64,000 nucleotides of DNA from Vogesella alkaliphila (lineage in GTDB: Bacteria; Pseudomonadota; Gammaproteobacteria; Burkholderiales; Chromobacteriaceae): NCBI RefSeq assembly GCF_014652475.1, contig NZ_BMYW01000002.1:186001-250000 (forward strand). Direction: 5' to 3'. The notes under the pieces are model-generated. The model did not search any database. It was not told the origin of the DNA and saw nothing but the letters and a program-made list of their open reading frames with translations. Positions 25,548 to 35,613 of this stretch are shown one piece after another (position 1 is the first letter of the stretch; each line of letters starts with the position of its first letter). Made by a program: the position numbers and the translations under genes.

Positions 25548-25659
25548 TTAACGCCCCGCCAACGCCTCGGGGGACAAACCCAGCGCGCCGCCTCGCCCCC
25601 ACCCGCCCCGGTGAGCGTCAAAGCGGAACAGCGTCGGTGCAGCCGTTTATCTGAAAAGA

Positions 25660-25689
25660 AAGGTTGGCCGCATCGCTGCGGCCAACCTG
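25660..25689. repeat. Inverted pair of the window-wide repeat before the hemN stop
   Basis: AAGGTTGGCCGCA and TGCGGCCAACCT face each other around a short loop between two convergent genes (the unassigned gene at 24882 and hemN). The hairpin could end transcription from either side. It is one of five inverted pairs of the repeat found in this window. Confidence 0.75.
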
Positions 25690-25723
25690 GTGTATTGCCA
25701 TCACGCAGCCCGAGCGGCGCGCG

Positions 25724-27133
25724 TCAGATGGTTTTCGAATAGCGCGCGTGCGTTTCGCGTTCGCGCAGGTGGCGGTCGAACGCCATCGCGATATTGCGGA
25801 TCAGGAAGCGGCCCTTCGGCTCCACCATCAGGAAATCGCCGTCGAAGTGCAGCAGGCCCATCTGCTGGAATTCGCGGATCTTCGGCAGCTCGTCGGCGAA
25901 GTAGTCGGCGAAATTGATGGCGAAGGTCTGCTCGATCGCCTCCACCGACAGCGAGAAGCGGCACATCAGCGCCTGGATCACGCTGCGGCGCAGGATGTCG
26001 TCCTGGGTCAGCGTCATGCCGCGCATCACCGGCAGGTGGCCGGCGTCCAGCGCCGCGTAGTAGGCGTCGATGTCCTTTTCGTTCTGCGAGTAGCAGGGGC
26101 CGACCTTGCCGATCGACGACACGCCGAAGCCGATCATGTCGCAATCGGCGTGGGTGGAGTAGCCCTGGAAGTTGCGCTGCAGGCGACCCTGCTCCAGCGC
26201 GCGCGTCAGCTCGTCACCGGGCTTGGCGAAGTGGTCCATGCCGATGAACACGTAGCCGGCGTCGCTCAGCTGCTGCACCGAGTTCTGCAGGATGTCGAGC
26301 TTGGTGGCACCGGACGGCAGGTCGGCCTCGTTGATGCGGCGCTGCGGCTTGAACACGGTCGGCAGGTGCGCGTAGTTGTACAGCGCGATGCGGTCCGGCG
26401 ACATCGCGATCACCTTGTTGACGGTGCTTTCCAGCGAGTGCGCGGTCTGCAGCGGCAGGCCGTAGATCAGGTCCACGCTCACCGACTTGAAGCCGGCCTC
26501 GCGCGCGGCGTCGATCACCAGCCGGGTTTCTTCCTCGCTCTGGATGCGGTTCACCGCCTGCTGCACCGCCGGATCGAAGTCCTGGATGCCGACGCTCATG
26601 CGGTTGAAGCCGAGACGGCCCAGGTGCAGCACGGTGTCGCGGCCAACCTTGCGCGGGTCGATCTCGATGGAGAACTCGCCTTCCGGCAGCAGCTCGAAGT
26701 GGCGGTTGATGACGCCCATCACCCGGTCCAGCTGCGCATCGGACAGGAAGGTCGGCGTGCCGCCGCCGAAATGCAGCTGGATCACCTTCTCGCGACAGCC
26801 GAGCTTTGCCGCCACCAGCGCGATCTCCTTTTCCAGGTAGTCGAGGTAGGCGTCGGCGCGGCTCTTGTCCTTGGTGATGATCTTGTTGCAGCCGCAGTAG
26901 TAGCAGATGGTGTTGCAGAACGGGATGTGCACGTACAGCGAGATGCCGCGATGGTTTGCCCCAATGGCACGCTGCGCCAGGCAATGCTCATAATCACTCA
27001 CCCCGAAACCCGCGTGAAAGCGGTCGGCGGTCGGATAGGAGGTATAACGCGGACCGGACCCTTCCAGTGTTTCGATCAGGGTCCGGTCGAAAACACATTG
27101 GGTCGGGATAAATGCAGAATGAGCAGCCATCAT
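25724..27133 (-). CDS. hemN: Oxygen-independent coproporphyrinogen III oxidase HemN
   Basis: The 469-residue radical-SAM enzyme carries the cluster motif C73-X3-C77-X2-C80 followed by G-C82 (HIPFCNTICYYCGCNK) and the N-terminal GPRYTSYPTADRFH typical of HemN. It decarboxylates coproporphyrinogen III to protoporphyrinogen IX without oxygen in haem synthesis. I use the tandem ATG at 27133/27130; a TTG at 27178 would extend into the regulatory region. It is divergent from fnr, with an FNR box between them, which fits induction under low oxygen. A repeat copy at 26639-26647 encodes part of RKVGRD. Confidence 0.95.
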   Translation of the reverse strand: MMAAHSAFIPTQCVFDRTLIETLEGSGPRYTSYPTADRFHAGFGVSDYEHCLAQRAIGANHRGISLYVHIPFCNTICYYCGCNKIITKDKSRADAYLDYLEKEIALVAAKLGCREKVIQLHFGGGTPTFLSDAQLDRVMGVINRHFELLPEGEFSIEIDPRKVGRDTVLHLGRLGFNRMSVGIQDFDPAVQQAVNRIQSEEETRLVIDAAREAGFKSVSVDLIYGLPLQTAHSLESTVNKVIAMSPDRIALYNYAHLPTVFKPQRRINEADLPSGATKLDILQNSVQQLSDAGYVFIGMDHFAKPGDELTRALEQGRLQRNFQGYSTHADCDMIGFGVSSIGKVGPCYSQNEKDIDAYYAALDAGHLPVMRGMTLTQDDILRRSVIQALMCRFSLSVEAIEQTFAINFADYFADELPKIREFQQMGLLHFDGDFLMVEPKGRFLIRNIAMAFDRHLRERETHARYSKTI

Positions 27134-27195
27134 ATATTTTGATTGGAAATCTGGTGGGGGACTGGTAAATTTGCGCAATTACGCCTTGATCTGCA

Positions 27196-27209
27196 TTGAC
27201 GCTCATCAA
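27196..27209. promoter_or_regulatory. FNR box between hemN and fnr
   Basis: TTGACGCTCATCAA matches TTGAY-N4-ATCAA. It lies about 63 bp upstream of the hemN ATG and 36 bp upstream of the fnr ATG, so it can serve hemN activation and fnr autoregulation. Confidence 0.75.
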
Positions 27210-27244
27210 GCAAGCTCATCTGTCCCTGGAAATCGACTCTCGGT

Positions 27245-27991
27245 ATGAACGATCTGTCCTCTCCCCTGCATTCGCTGAAAGTCACTTGCTCCAACTGCAG
27301 CCTGCGTGAACTGTGCCTGCCGGTAGGGCTGAACCGCGACGAGATGGCGCAGCTGGATGCCGTCATCCGTCAGAGCCGCCGCTTCAAGCGCGGCGAGTAC
27401 CTGTTCCGCAGCGGTGAGGGTTTCCGTTCTTTATACGCAGTGCGCACCGGTTATTTCAAGACCTGCGTTTCCAGCCAGGACGGCCGGGAACAGGTGACCG
27501 GTTTCCACATGTCCGGCGAGCTGATGGGGCTGGACGGCATTTCCTCCAACACCCACGGTTGCGACGCCATCGCGCTGGAGGACAGCGAGGTGTGCGAGCT
27601 GCCGTTCAGCCGCATGGAAAGCCTGGGGCGCGACATCCCCAGCCTGCAGCACCACTTCTTCCGCCTGATGAGCCGCGAGATCGTGCGCGACCAGTCGGTG
27701 ATGCTGCTGCTGGGCAATATGAAGGCGGAAGAACGCCTCGCCGCCTTCCTGCTCAACCTGTCGCAGCGCCTGGCCAGCCGCGGCTTTGCCGCCAACGACT
27801 TCATCCTGCGCATGAGCCGCGAGGAGATCGGCAGCTTCCTCGGCCTGAAACTGGAAACCGTCAGCCGCACGCTATCGAAATTCCAGCAGCAGGGCTGGAT
27901 CCGGGTCGATCACAAGCACATCCAGCTGGTCCGCCCGGAAGAGCTGAAGGCCCTGGTGGCCGGCTGCTCGCAAGCCAACAGCGCCGGCTAA
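27245..27991 (+). CDS. fnr: Anaerobic regulator FNR/ANR (CRP-FNR family)
   Basis: The 248-residue protein has the oxygen-sensing cysteines at 15, 18, 24 and 106, a cyclic-nucleotide-binding-like beta roll, and a C-terminal helix-turn-helix with LETVSR, the recognition helix that reads TTGAT half-sites. It binds a 4Fe-4S cluster and activates anaerobic genes as a dimer when oxygen is absent. It is divergent from hemN, a usual FNR target. A bidirectional terminator follows. Confidence 0.95.
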   Translation: MNDLSSPLHSLKVTCSNCSLRELCLPVGLNRDEMAQLDAVIRQSRRFKRGEYLFRSGEGFRSLYAVRTGYFKTCVSSQDGREQVTGFHMSGELMGLDGISSNTHGCDAIALEDSEVCELPFSRMESLGRDIPSLQHHFFRLMSREIVRDQSVMLLLGNMKAEERLAAFLLNLSQRLASRGFAANDFILRMSREEIGSFLGLKLETVSRTLSKFQQQGWIRVDHKHIQLVRPEELKALVAGCSQANSAG

Positions 27992-28010
27992 GCCCGCCGC
28001 GTCACGATGC

Positions 28011-28042
28011 AAAAAGCCCGGATCGGTGGATCCGGGCTTTTT
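28011..28042. terminator. Bidirectional terminator between fnr and the efflux operon
   Basis: AAAAAGCCCGGATC, loop GGTG, GATCCGGGCTTTTT: 14-bp arms with A-run and T-run at opposite ends. It ends fnr on the plus strand and the outer-membrane efflux gene on the minus strand. Confidence 0.92.
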
Positions 28043-28062
28043 TGTTGGCTAACGCTGCGGGC

Positions 28063-29448
28063 TTAGCCGGCCTGCCAGCCGCCACCCAGTGCCGCGTACA
28101 GCGACACCACCGCCGACAGTCGCGCAAGGCGGGCGCTGGACAGCGCCTGCTCCACCTGGAACACGCCGCGCTCGGCGTCGAGCACGTCCAGATAGCTGGA
28201 GTAGCCGTTGTCGTAGCGCAGCCGCGCCAGGCGCAGCGCCTCGCGCAGGGATGCCAACTGCTGCAGCTGCGCCTGTTCGGTGGCGCGCGTGGTGCTGACC
28301 GCCGACATCGCGTCCAGGGTGTCGGCGAACGCCTGCTGCACCGTCTTCTCGTACACCGCCAGCGCCTGTTTCTGGCGCGCGTTGGCGGCATCGACACCGG
28401 CGGCGATGCGCCCGGCATTGAAGATCGGCGCGGTCAGGTTGGCCGCGAAGTTCCAGGTCTGCGCCGGGCCGCTGAACAGGTCGACCAGCGCGGTGCTGGC
28501 GCTGCCGATGCCGGCCGACAGGCTGATGCTCGGGAAGTAGGCGGCGCGGGCGACGCCGATGCGGGCGTTGGCCGCGATCAGGCTGGCTTCCGCCGCCGCC
28601 ACGTCGGCACGGCGCAGCAGCAGGTCGGACGGCAGCCCGGACGGGATCTGCTCCGGCTCGGCCAGCACCGACAAGGCCTTGCCGCGGCCAAGGTTGGCCG
28701 CAATGTCGCGCGGCGAGCGGCCCAGCAGCACCGCCAGCGCGTGTTCGGTCTGCGTCACCGCCTGCGCCAGCTGCGGCACGGTGGCGCGCGCGCTGGCGGC
28801 CTCGGCCTCAGCCTGGCGCATTTCCAGCTCCGAGGTCATGCCGCCGTTGAAGCGTTTGCGGCGCAGCTGCAGCGATTCCTCGCGGCTTTGCAGCGTGGCA
28901 CGGGCGCTGGCGAGCTGGGCGTCGTAGCTGGCGAGCTGGAAGTAGCTCTTGGCCACCTGGCTGCCCAGCGACAGCCGCAGCGCAGCCAGCGAGCGCTCGC
29001 TGGCGCTGACGTCGGCCAGCGCCGCCTCGCGTTCGCGGCGCAGCTTGCCCCACAGGTCCAGCTCCCAGCTGGCGGTCAGCCCGGCCTGGCGGCTGTCGAG
29101 CAGCGCCCCGCCACCACTGCTGTAGCTCGAGGTCTGGCTGCGGCCGCTGCCGACGCTGGCGCTGACCTGCGGCAGCAGGCCGGCACGCGCCACACCGGCG
29201 GCGGCGGCGGCTTCTTCCACCCGCGCCGCGGCCTGCACCAGATCGCGGTTGTAGCGCAGCGATTCGTCTATCATCGCGTCCAGCACCGGATCCTCGAAAC
29301 TGCGCCACCAGTCGCTGGCGACCGGCGCCACGTTGGCCGCAGCCTGCGGCATGTCCAGCTGCGGACGCTGGTAGTCGGGGCCGACCGCCGCGCACGCGGA
29401 CAGCGCGGCGGCGACCAGTACTGGCAACAGCGCTTGCTTAAGCATCAT
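28063..29448 (-). CDS. Outer membrane efflux lipoprotein (NodT/OprM type)
   Basis: The 461-residue protein has a lipoprotein signal with the lipobox LSAC (Cys19) and the family start AVGPDYQRP. Two outer-membrane-efflux repeats follow, with the long periplasmic helices of TolC-like channels. It forms the outer membrane exit duct of the tripartite pump with the two genes upstream. Its start overlaps the RND gene by 11 bases. Three copies of the window-wide repeat (28438, 28567, 28693) fall in the coding sequence, plus one at 29332 near the mature N-terminus. Confidence 0.92.
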   Translation of the reverse strand: MMLKQALLPVLVAAALSACAAVGPDYQRPQLDMPQAAANVAPVASDWWRSFEDPVLDAMIDESLRYNRDLVQAAARVEEAAAAAGVARAGLLPQVSASVGSGRSQTSSYSSGGGALLDSRQAGLTASWELDLWGKLRREREAALADVSASERSLAALRLSLGSQVAKSYFQLASYDAQLASARATLQSREESLQLRRKRFNGGMTSELEMRQAEAEAASARATVPQLAQAVTQTEHALAVLLGRSPRDIAANLGRGKALSVLAEPEQIPSGLPSDLLLRRADVAAAEASLIAANARIGVARAAYFPSISLSAGIGSASTALVDLFSGPAQTWNFAANLTAPIFNAGRIAAGVDAANARQKQALAVYEKTVQQAFADTLDAMSAVSTTRATEQAQLQQLASLREALRLARLRYDNGYSSYLDVLDAERGVFQVEQALSSARLARLSAVVSLYAALGGGWQAG

Positions 29449-32400
29449 GCTGCTCTCCTTGTGGCGCCGGCTTGCGCTGGCTCCACTGCATAATCAGTTT
29501 GAAAAACAGGGGGATGAACAGCGCCGCGATGAAGGTTGCGGCCAACATGCCCCCGATCACGCCGGTACCGATCGAGTGACGGCTGGCGGAGCCGGCACCG
29601 CTGGAAATCGCCAGCGGCACGCAACCGAGGATGAAGGCCAGCGAGGTCATCACGATCGGGCGGAAACGCAGCTTGGCCGCCTCCACCGCCGCCTCGGCCA
29701 GCGAGCGCCCTTCTTCCATCTTCAGCACCGCGAACTCGACGATCAGGATCGCGTTCTTCGCCGCGAGGCCGATCAGCGTCACCAGCGCCACCTGGAAGTA
29801 GATGTCGTTCTCCAGCCCGCGCAGCCAGTTGGCCACCAGCGCGCCGAACACCGCGAACGGCACCGCGGTCAGCACCGAGATCGGCAGCGTCCAGCGCTCG
29901 TACTGTGCCGCCAGGATCAGGAACACCATCACCAGCGCGATCACGAACACCGTCGACGAGGCACCGCCGGTGGATTTCTCCTGGAAGGCCGAGCCGGTCC
30001 ACGCCAGGGTGTAGCCGTCCGGCAAGGTTTCCTTCGCCAGCTGTTCCATCACCGCCAGCGCCTCGCCGGAGCTGTAGCCCGGCGCCGGGCCGCCGACCAG
30101 CTTGGCCGACGGGAAGGCGTTGTAGCGCTCGACGATTTCCGGGCCGGTGGTCTGCTCCACCGTCACCAGGCTGGACAGCGGGATCATCTGCCCGTTCTGC
30201 GCGCGCACGAACACGGTGCGCAGGTTGTCCACGCTCTTGCGGAACTCGGCCTCCGACTGCAGCTGCACGGTGAAGATGCGGCCGAACTTGTTGAAGTCGT
30301 TCACGTACAGCGCGCCGAAGGTGCTCTGCATGGTGTCGAACACGTCGTCGATCGGCACGCCCAGCGCCTTGGCCTTTTCACGGTCCAGCTGCACGTTGAC
30401 CTGCGGCACGTTGGCCGAGAAGGTGCTCTGCACGCCGGCCAGTTCCGGCCGTTTCGCCGCCGCCATCATCAGCGCCTGCGCCTGCGCCGCCAGCTCGCCG
30501 GCCGAGGCACCGGCGCGGTTCTGCACGTAGGCCTCGAAGCCACCGGTGGAGGACATGCCGGAGATCGGTGGCGGGTTGAAGGCCAGCACCAGCCCTTCCT
30601 TGATGCCGGCGCCCTTCATGAACACGTCGCCGACCACCGCCTGCGCCGACATGCCCGGCGCCTTGCGCTCGTCCCACGGCTTCAGGGTGATGAAGGTGAC
30701 ACCAGTGTTGGTGCGGTTGGAGCCGGACAGGATGTCGAAGCCGGCAAAGCTCATCACGTCCTTCACCGCCGGGTTCTTGGCGATTTCCACGTCCAGCTTG
30801 TCCATCGCGTCCACGGTGCGGTTGATCGCCGCGCCGTCCGGCAGGATGGTGGCGGAGATCACGTAGCCCTGGTCTTCTTCCGGCGCCAGCGACGACGGAA
30901 TCAGCTTGAACAGCCACGCCGACGCGCCGATCAGCAGGCCGAACAGCACCAGCGCCAGCACGGAACGCTTGATCAGGAAGGCCACGCCGCTGCTGTAGCG
31001 GTGGGTGATGCGGTCAAACAGGCGGTTGAAGCCATCGAAGAAGGCGTTGCTGTGCTGATGCTCGGACTTCAGCATCGCCGCGCACAGCGCAGGGGTCAGC
31101 GTCAGCGCCACGATACCGGAGATGGTCACCGACATCGCGATGGTGATGGCGAACTGCTTGTACATCTGGCCGGCGATGCCGCCCATGAACGCCACCGGGA
31201 TGAACACCGAGCACAACACCAGCACGATGGCGACCACCGGGCCGCTGACTTCCTTCATCGCCTGGATGGTGGCTTCGCGCGGCGGCTTGCCCTCCTTCAT
31301 CATGATGCGTTCGACGTTCTCCAGCACCACGATGGCGTCGTCGACCACGATACCGATCGCCAGCACCATGCCGAACAGCGTCAGCGTGTTGATGGAGTAG
31401 CCGAACAGGTACATGCCGGCAAAGGTGCCGACGATGGACACCGGCACCGCGAGGCCCGGAATCAGCGTCGCGCGCCAGTTCTGCAGGAACAGGTACACCA
31501 CGGCGAACACCAGCACCATCGCTTCCATCAGCGTGGTGATCACCTCCTGGATCGACACCTCGACGAAGCGGGTGGTGTCATACGGGATCGAGTAGGACAG
31601 CCCGGCCGGGAATTTCGCAGCCAGTTCGTCCATCTTCGCCTGCACCGCCTTGGCGGTGTCCAGCTGGTTGGCGCCCGGCGCCAGGTTGATACCGATAGGG
31701 ATGCTCGGACGGCCGTTGTGCTTGCCGTAGAAGTCGTAGCCCAGCGCGCCCAGCTCCACCCGTGCCACGTCCTTCAGCCGCACCTTGGCCCCGTCGGCGG
31801 CAGCGCGCACGATGATGTTCTCGAACTCGCTGGCCTCGGTCAGGCGGCCCTTGGTGGTGATGGTGTAGGTGAAGTCCGGCTTGCCGGCGTTCGGCTCGGC
31901 GCTGATCTTGCCGGCGGCGAACTGCGCGTTCTGCTCGCGGATGGCCTGTGCCACGTCGCTGGGCGTCAGCTTCAGCTGCGCCAGGCGGTCCGGCCGCAGC
32001 CACACCCGCATCGCGTAGTCCTTGCCGGCGAAGTTGGTGACCTGGCCGACGCCGGGAATGCGCTTGATCTCGTCGACCACGTTGAGCAGCGCGTAGTTGC
32101 TCATGAACAGCGTGTCAAAGCGTTTGTCCGGCGAGTACAGCGAGATCACCTGCAGGAAGGTGGCGGCCTGCTTGCGCACGTTCACGCTCTGGCGGCGCAC
32201 CTCTTCCGGCAGCGAGGACAGCACCGACTGCACGCGGTTGTTGACGTTGATCGACGCCTGGTCCGGATTGGTGCCGATCTTGAACGTCACGTTGATGGTC
32301 AGCCGTCCGTTGCTGGCGCTGCTGGACTGCATGTACAGCATGTCGTCGACGCCGTTGATCGCCTGTTCCAGCGGCGAGGCCACGGTATCGGCGATCACCT

Positions 32401-32566
32401 CGGCGGAGGCGCCGGGGTAGGCGGTGGTCACCGCCACCGACGGCGGCACGATCTGCGGGTACTGTTCGATCGGCAGCGCGCGCATGCCGAAGAAACCGGC
32501 CAGCACGATCACGATCGACAGCACGCTGGCGAAGATCGGCCGGCGGATGAAGAAAGATGAAAACAT
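29438..32566 (-). CDS. RND multidrug efflux transporter (HAE1 family, AcrB/MexB-like)
   Basis: The 1042-residue inner membrane protein has the RND topology: an N-terminal helix ([22 protein letters not shown]), two large periplasmic loops, and helix 4 with the proton-relay aspartates ([18 protein letters not shown]). C-terminal helices carry the conserved [18 protein letters not shown]. It exports hydrophobic drugs by proton antiport. It lies between the adaptor gene, 15 bp upstream, and the outer membrane gene. Substrate range cannot be read from the sequence. Confidence 0.96.
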   Translation of the reverse strand: MFSSFFIRRPIFASVLSIVIVLAGFFGMRALPIEQYPQIVPPSVAVTTAYPGASAEVIADTVASPLEQAINGVDDMLYMQSSSASNGRLTINVTFKIGTNPDQASINVNNRVQSVLSSLPEEVRRQSVNVRKQAATFLQVISLYSPDKRFDTLFMSNYALLNVVDEIKRIPGVGQVTNFAGKDYAMRVWLRPDRLAQLKLTPSDVAQAIREQNAQFAAGKISAEPNAGKPDFTYTITTKGRLTEASEFENIIVRAAADGAKVRLKDVARVELGALGYDFYGKHNGRPSIPIGINLAPGANQLDTAKAVQAKMDELAAKFPAGLSYSIPYDTTRFVEVSIQEVITTLMEAMVLVFAVVYLFLQNWRATLIPGLAVPVSIVGTFAGMYLFGYSINTLTLFGMVLAIGIVVDDAIVVLENVERIMMKEGKPPREATIQAMKEVSGPVVAIVLVLCSVFIPVAFMGGIAGQMYKQFAITIAMSVTISGIVALTLTPALCAAMLKSEHQHSNAFFDGFNRLFDRITHRYSSGVAFLIKRSVLALVLFGLLIGASAWLFKLIPSSLAPEEDQGYVISATILPDGAAINRTVDAMDKLDVEIAKNPAVKDVMSFAGFDILSGSNRTNTGVTFITLKPWDERKAPGMSAQAVVGDVFMKGAGIKEGLVLAFNPPPISGMSSTGGFEAYVQNRAGASAGELAAQAQALMMAAAKRPELAGVQSTFSANVPQVNVQLDREKAKALGVPIDDVFDTMQSTFGALYVNDFNKFGRIFTVQLQSEAEFRKSVDNLRTVFVRAQNGQMIPLSSLVTVEQTTGPEIVERYNAFPSAKLVGGPAPGYSSGEALAVMEQLAKETLPDGYTLAWTGSAFQEKSTGGASSTVFVIALVMVFLILAAQYERWTLPISVLTAVPFAVFGALVANWLRGLENDIYFQVALVTLIGLAAKNAILIVEFAVLKMEEGRSLAEAAVEAAKLRFRPIVMTSLAFILGCVPLAISSGAGSASRHSIGTGVIGGMLAATFIAALFIPLFFKLIMQWSQRKPAPQGEQHDA

Positions 32567-32581
32567 GTGTTATTCCTCGCC

Positions 32582-33757
32582 TTAGCCCTGGGTCGTCGCC
32601 GGGGCGGCAACGTTGGCCGCAGCCGTCTGCGGCACCACCTTGGCACCCGGACGCAGCTTGATCAGGTTGTCGGTAATCACCAGGTCGCCGGCCTTCAGCC
32701 CGCTCTCGACGATGAAGCCGTTACTGGCGCTGTCGCCGATCTGCAGCGGACGGGCCTCGACGGTGTTGTCCTTGCCGACCACCCACACCATCTTGCCCTG
32801 CTGCGAGGTCAGCACCGCCTTCTGCGGCACCACCAGCGCATTCAGGCGCACCGCGCCCTTCAACTCGACACGCACGAACTGGCCGGCACGCACGGTGCCC
32901 TCCGGGTTGTCGAAGCTGGCGCGCGCCGCCGAGGTGCCGGTGGTCGGGTCGATGACGCGGTCGGCAAAGTTGATGCGGCCTTCACGGCCGTAGGTGCTGC
33001 CATCCGGCAGTTTCAGCGACACGATGTAGCGGCCACCTTCCGGCTGGCGCAGCTTGCCGCTGGCCGCCAGCTGCTGGTTCTTCAGCACGTCGTTGTCGGA
33101 CAGCGAGAACTTGACGTAGATCGGGTCCAGCTGCGAGATCTTGGTCAGCAGCCCGGCATCGCCCGGCTGCACCAGGCTGCCCTCGGAGCGTGCCTCGGCG
33201 CTGGTGACACCGGAGATCGGCGCGGTGACGCGGGTGTAACCGAGGTTGATCTGCGCCGACTTCATCGCGGCGCGGGCGGCGGCGACCGAGGCCTTGGCCG
33301 TGGCCAGCGCGGCCACCGCGTCGTCGCGGTCCTTCTGGCTGACGGCGTTTTCCTTGAACAGCGGCAGCACGCGGTCGTGGTCCTGCTGCGCGCGGATCAG
33401 CTTGGCCTCTTCCAGCTTCAGCGTCGCCTCCGCCTGCTCCAGTGCCGCCTGGTACGGTGCGGCGTCGAGCTGGAACAGCACGTCGCCGGCGCGCACGCTG
33501 GCACCCTCGGTGTAGGCGCGCTTCTGCAGGATGCCGGAGACGCGGGCGCGCACTTCCACCTCGCGCGAGCCGACCGCCTGACCGACGTACTCGGTGACCA
33601 CCGGCACATCGGCGGCGGCCATCTTCACCACGCTGACCGGCAGCGGCGGCATCGCCCCGTGGCCGGCTGCCTGCTCGCCCTGCTGCCCGCAAGCGGTCAG
33701 CATCACTGCCAGCGGCAACAGCGCCAGCGTCCATTTATGATTATTGAAAGAACTCAC
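32582..33757 (-). CDS. RND efflux periplasmic adaptor lipoprotein (AcrA/MexA-like)
   Basis: The 391-residue protein starts with GTG at 33757, with AAGGAG upstream; longer in-frame extensions reach into the regulatory region and the divergent gene. It has a lipoprotein signal (lipobox LTAC, Cys23), a split lipoyl/barrel-sandwich domain, and a coiled-coil hairpin (LEEAKLIRAQQDHDRVLPLF). It bridges the RND pump and the outer membrane channel. It is the first gene of the three-gene efflux operon controlled by the divergent TetR gene. Confidence 0.94.
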   Translation of the reverse strand: MSSFNNHKWTLALLPLAVMLTACGQQGEQAAGHGAMPPLPVSVVKMAAADVPVVTEYVGQAVGSREVEVRARVSGILQKRAYTEGASVRAGDVLFQLDAAPYQAALEQAEATLKLEEAKLIRAQQDHDRVLPLFKENAVSQKDRDDAVAALATAKASVAAARAAMKSAQINLGYTRVTAPISGVTSAEARSEGSLVQPGDAGLLTKISQLDPIYVKFSLSDNDVLKNQQLAASGKLRQPEGGRYIVSLKLPDGSTYGREGRINFADRVIDPTTGTSAARASFDNPEGTVRAGQFVRVELKGAVRLNALVVPQKAVLTSQQGKMVWVVGKDNTVEARPLQIGDSASNGFIVESGLKAGDLVITDNLIKLRPGAKVVPQTAAANVAAPATTQG

Positions 33758-33926
33758 CAGAGATCTCCTTGATGTGTGCGTCGTACGTAGGCAACAGCCG
33801 TCTGCGCGCTGCTTGCCGGTCAGAAAATGCCAACCGGCTATATAGCATGCAATCGTGCTGGACAGCCGCTTGCCAGGACGCGTTTCCGAATTCCGGTACA
33901 GACAATGCGACAAATTTGCGCCATAA

Positions 33927-33950
33927 TACATACATTCGTGTATGTATGTA
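33927..33950. promoter_or_regulatory. AcrR-like operator
   Basis: TACATACAT and ATGTATGTA form 9-bp arms around a 6-base spacer. This nearly matches the 24-bp operator known for AcrR of E. coli. It lies between the efflux operon and its divergent TetR gene, so it probably represses the pump and perhaps the regulator. Confidence 0.8.
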
Positions 33951-34020
33951 AACAAATCAGGCAGCGCACCGGCGGCTTTAACGCTATCCTTACGCCGCGC
34001 TGAATAACCCTTTCGAGAAC

Positions 34021-34671
34021 ATGGCACGCAAAACCCGAGAAGAAGCCGAGCAAACCCGCCACCTGCTGCTGGATACCGCCGAACAGGTATTCTGGGAAAA
34101 GGGTGTCGCCGGGACCTCGCTGGCCGACATCGCCGCCGCCGCCGGGCTGACCCGCGGCGCGATCTACTGGCACTTTTCCAACAAGCTCGACCTGTTCAAC
34201 GCGCTGTGCGACCGCATCATTCCGGAGCTGGAGATCCTCGACGCGCGCCTGCTCGACCGCAACGTCAACCCGGCGACCCGGCTGTGGCAGCACGGCCACG
34301 CCATGTTCGCGCTGCTGCACGACAATCCGCGCATCCGCCGCATCTGCGGCATCCACCACCTCGGCTGCGAGCAGGTCGGCGAAATGGCGCCGCTGCTGCT
34401 GGAGCAAATCAGCTGGACCCAGGAAAAACAGGCCAAGCTGCAGCAGGTGCTGCACTGCGCGCAGGAGCAGCACCTGCTGCGCGACGACGTCGATCCCAAG
34501 CTGGCCGCCATCGGCCTGCACAGCCTGTACGGAGGCCTGATCCACAGCTGGCTGCTGGCACAGGACGACCGCACCATTCACCATAATCTATCCGCGCTGT
34601 TAAGCCCTTATTTTGAAGGCATTTTCAAGGAGCGCTACTGGCTGCAACCCCTGCCATGCGCTGCTGAATAG
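34021..34671 (+). CDS. TetR family repressor of the efflux operon (AcrR/TtgR type)
   Basis: The 216-residue protein has a TetR helix-turn-helix at about residues 10-56 (LLLDTAEQVFWEKGVAGTSLADIAAAAGLTRGAIYWHF, quoted in part) with the AcrR-type GAIYWHF ending. The C-terminal ligand domain has the HxNP-like DNPRIRRI segment. It is divergent from the RND operon, with an AcrR-like operator between them. It should release the operator upon binding toxic compounds. Confidence 0.92.
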   Translation: MARKTREEAEQTRHLLLDTAEQVFWEKGVAGTSLADIAAAAGLTRGAIYWHFSNKLDLFNALCDRIIPELEILDARLLDRNVNPATRLWQHGHAMFALLHDNPRIRRICGIHHLGCEQVGEMAPLLLEQISWTQEKQAKLQQVLHCAQEQHLLRDDVDPKLAAIGLHSLYGGLIHSWLLAQDDRTIHHNLSALLSPYFEGIFKERYWLQPLPCAAE

Positions 34672-34710
34672 CGTTATACTCCGCGTCTTTACGCCTTCCG
34701 CCCTTCTGTC

Positions 34711-35613
34711 ATGACTCACGCCATCAGCATCGATGCTGTCAGCAAGCGCTTCGCGTCGCTGCAGGCCCTGGACCGCATCAGCTTCACGGTGGAGCACGGC
34801 GAGTTCTTCGCCCTGCTCGGCCCCAACGGTGCCGGCAAGACCACGCTGATTTCCGCCATGGCCGGGCTGTCGCGCGCCGACAACGGCCAGATCCGCATCA
34901 TGGGCCACGACACCGTGACCGAGGCACGTGACGCACGCATGAAACTGGGCGTGGTGCCGCAGGAACTGGTATTCGACCCGTTCTTCACCGTGCGCGAGAC
35001 GCTGACCTTCCAGTCCGGCTATTTCGGCATCCGCCACAACGACGCCTGGGTCGACGAGCTGCTGCACAAGCTGGGACTGACCGACAAGGCCAACGTCAAC
35101 ATGCGCGCGCTGTCCGGCGGCATGAAACGGCGGGTGATGGTGGCGCAGGCGCTGGTGCACCGCCCGCCGGTGATCGTGCTGGATGAACCCACCGCCGGCG
35201 TCGACGTCGAACTGCGGCAGAGCCTGTGGGCGTTCGTGAAGGAGCTCAACGCCGCCGGCCACACCATCGTGCTGACCACCCACTATCTGGAAGAAGCCGA
35301 AGCGCTGTGCAGCCGCATCGCGATGATGAAAAAAGGCCGGCTGATCGCGCTGGAGAACAAGGACACCCTGCTGTCGCGCAGCGCGGCGCGCGAAGTGTCG
35401 CTGCAGCTGTCGGGCGAGCTGCCTGCCAGCCTGCAGCCGCTGAGCCTGCGCCAGCAGGACGGCCGCCACATCCTGGCGCTGCCGGACATTGCCAAACTGG
35501 AGCAGGTATTGAGCGAACTGAGGTTGGCCGCAGTGGAAGTACGCGAGCTGTCGGTGCACGAAACCGATCTGGAGCAGGTCTTCGTCAAGCTGATGCACGG
35601 AGGACAAGCCTGA
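34711..35613 (+). CDS. yadG: ABC transporter ATP-binding protein YadG-like
   Basis: The 300-residue ATPase has Walker A GPNGAGKT at residues 37-44, signature LSGGMKRR near 131-138 and Walker B VIVLDEPTAG. The C-terminal extension is as in the NodI/YadG (ABC-2) group. It is followed with a one-base stop/start overlap by the permease gene, forming a two-component ABC-2 exporter. The substrate is unknown. A repeat copy lies at 35523-35531 in the C-terminal extension. Confidence 0.9.
   Translation: MTHAISIDAVSKRFASLQALDRISFTVEHGEFFALLGPNGAGKTTLISAMAGLSRADNGQIRIMGHDTVTEARDARMKLGVVPQELVFDPFFTVRETLTFQSGYFGIRHNDAWVDELLHKLGLTDKANVNMRALSGGMKRRVMVAQALVHRPPVIVLDEPTAGVDVELRQSLWAFVKELNAAGHTIVLTTHYLEEAEALCSRIAMMKKGRLIALENKDTLLSRSAAREVSLQLSGELPASLQPLSLRQQDGRHILALPDIAKLEQVLSELRLAAVEVRELSVHETDLEQVFVKLMHGGQA

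Noticed and set aside
29447-32560. 1037-codon open frame antisense to the RND transporter
   Set aside because: His/Arg/Val-rich shadow of a well-conserved gene; no family features.
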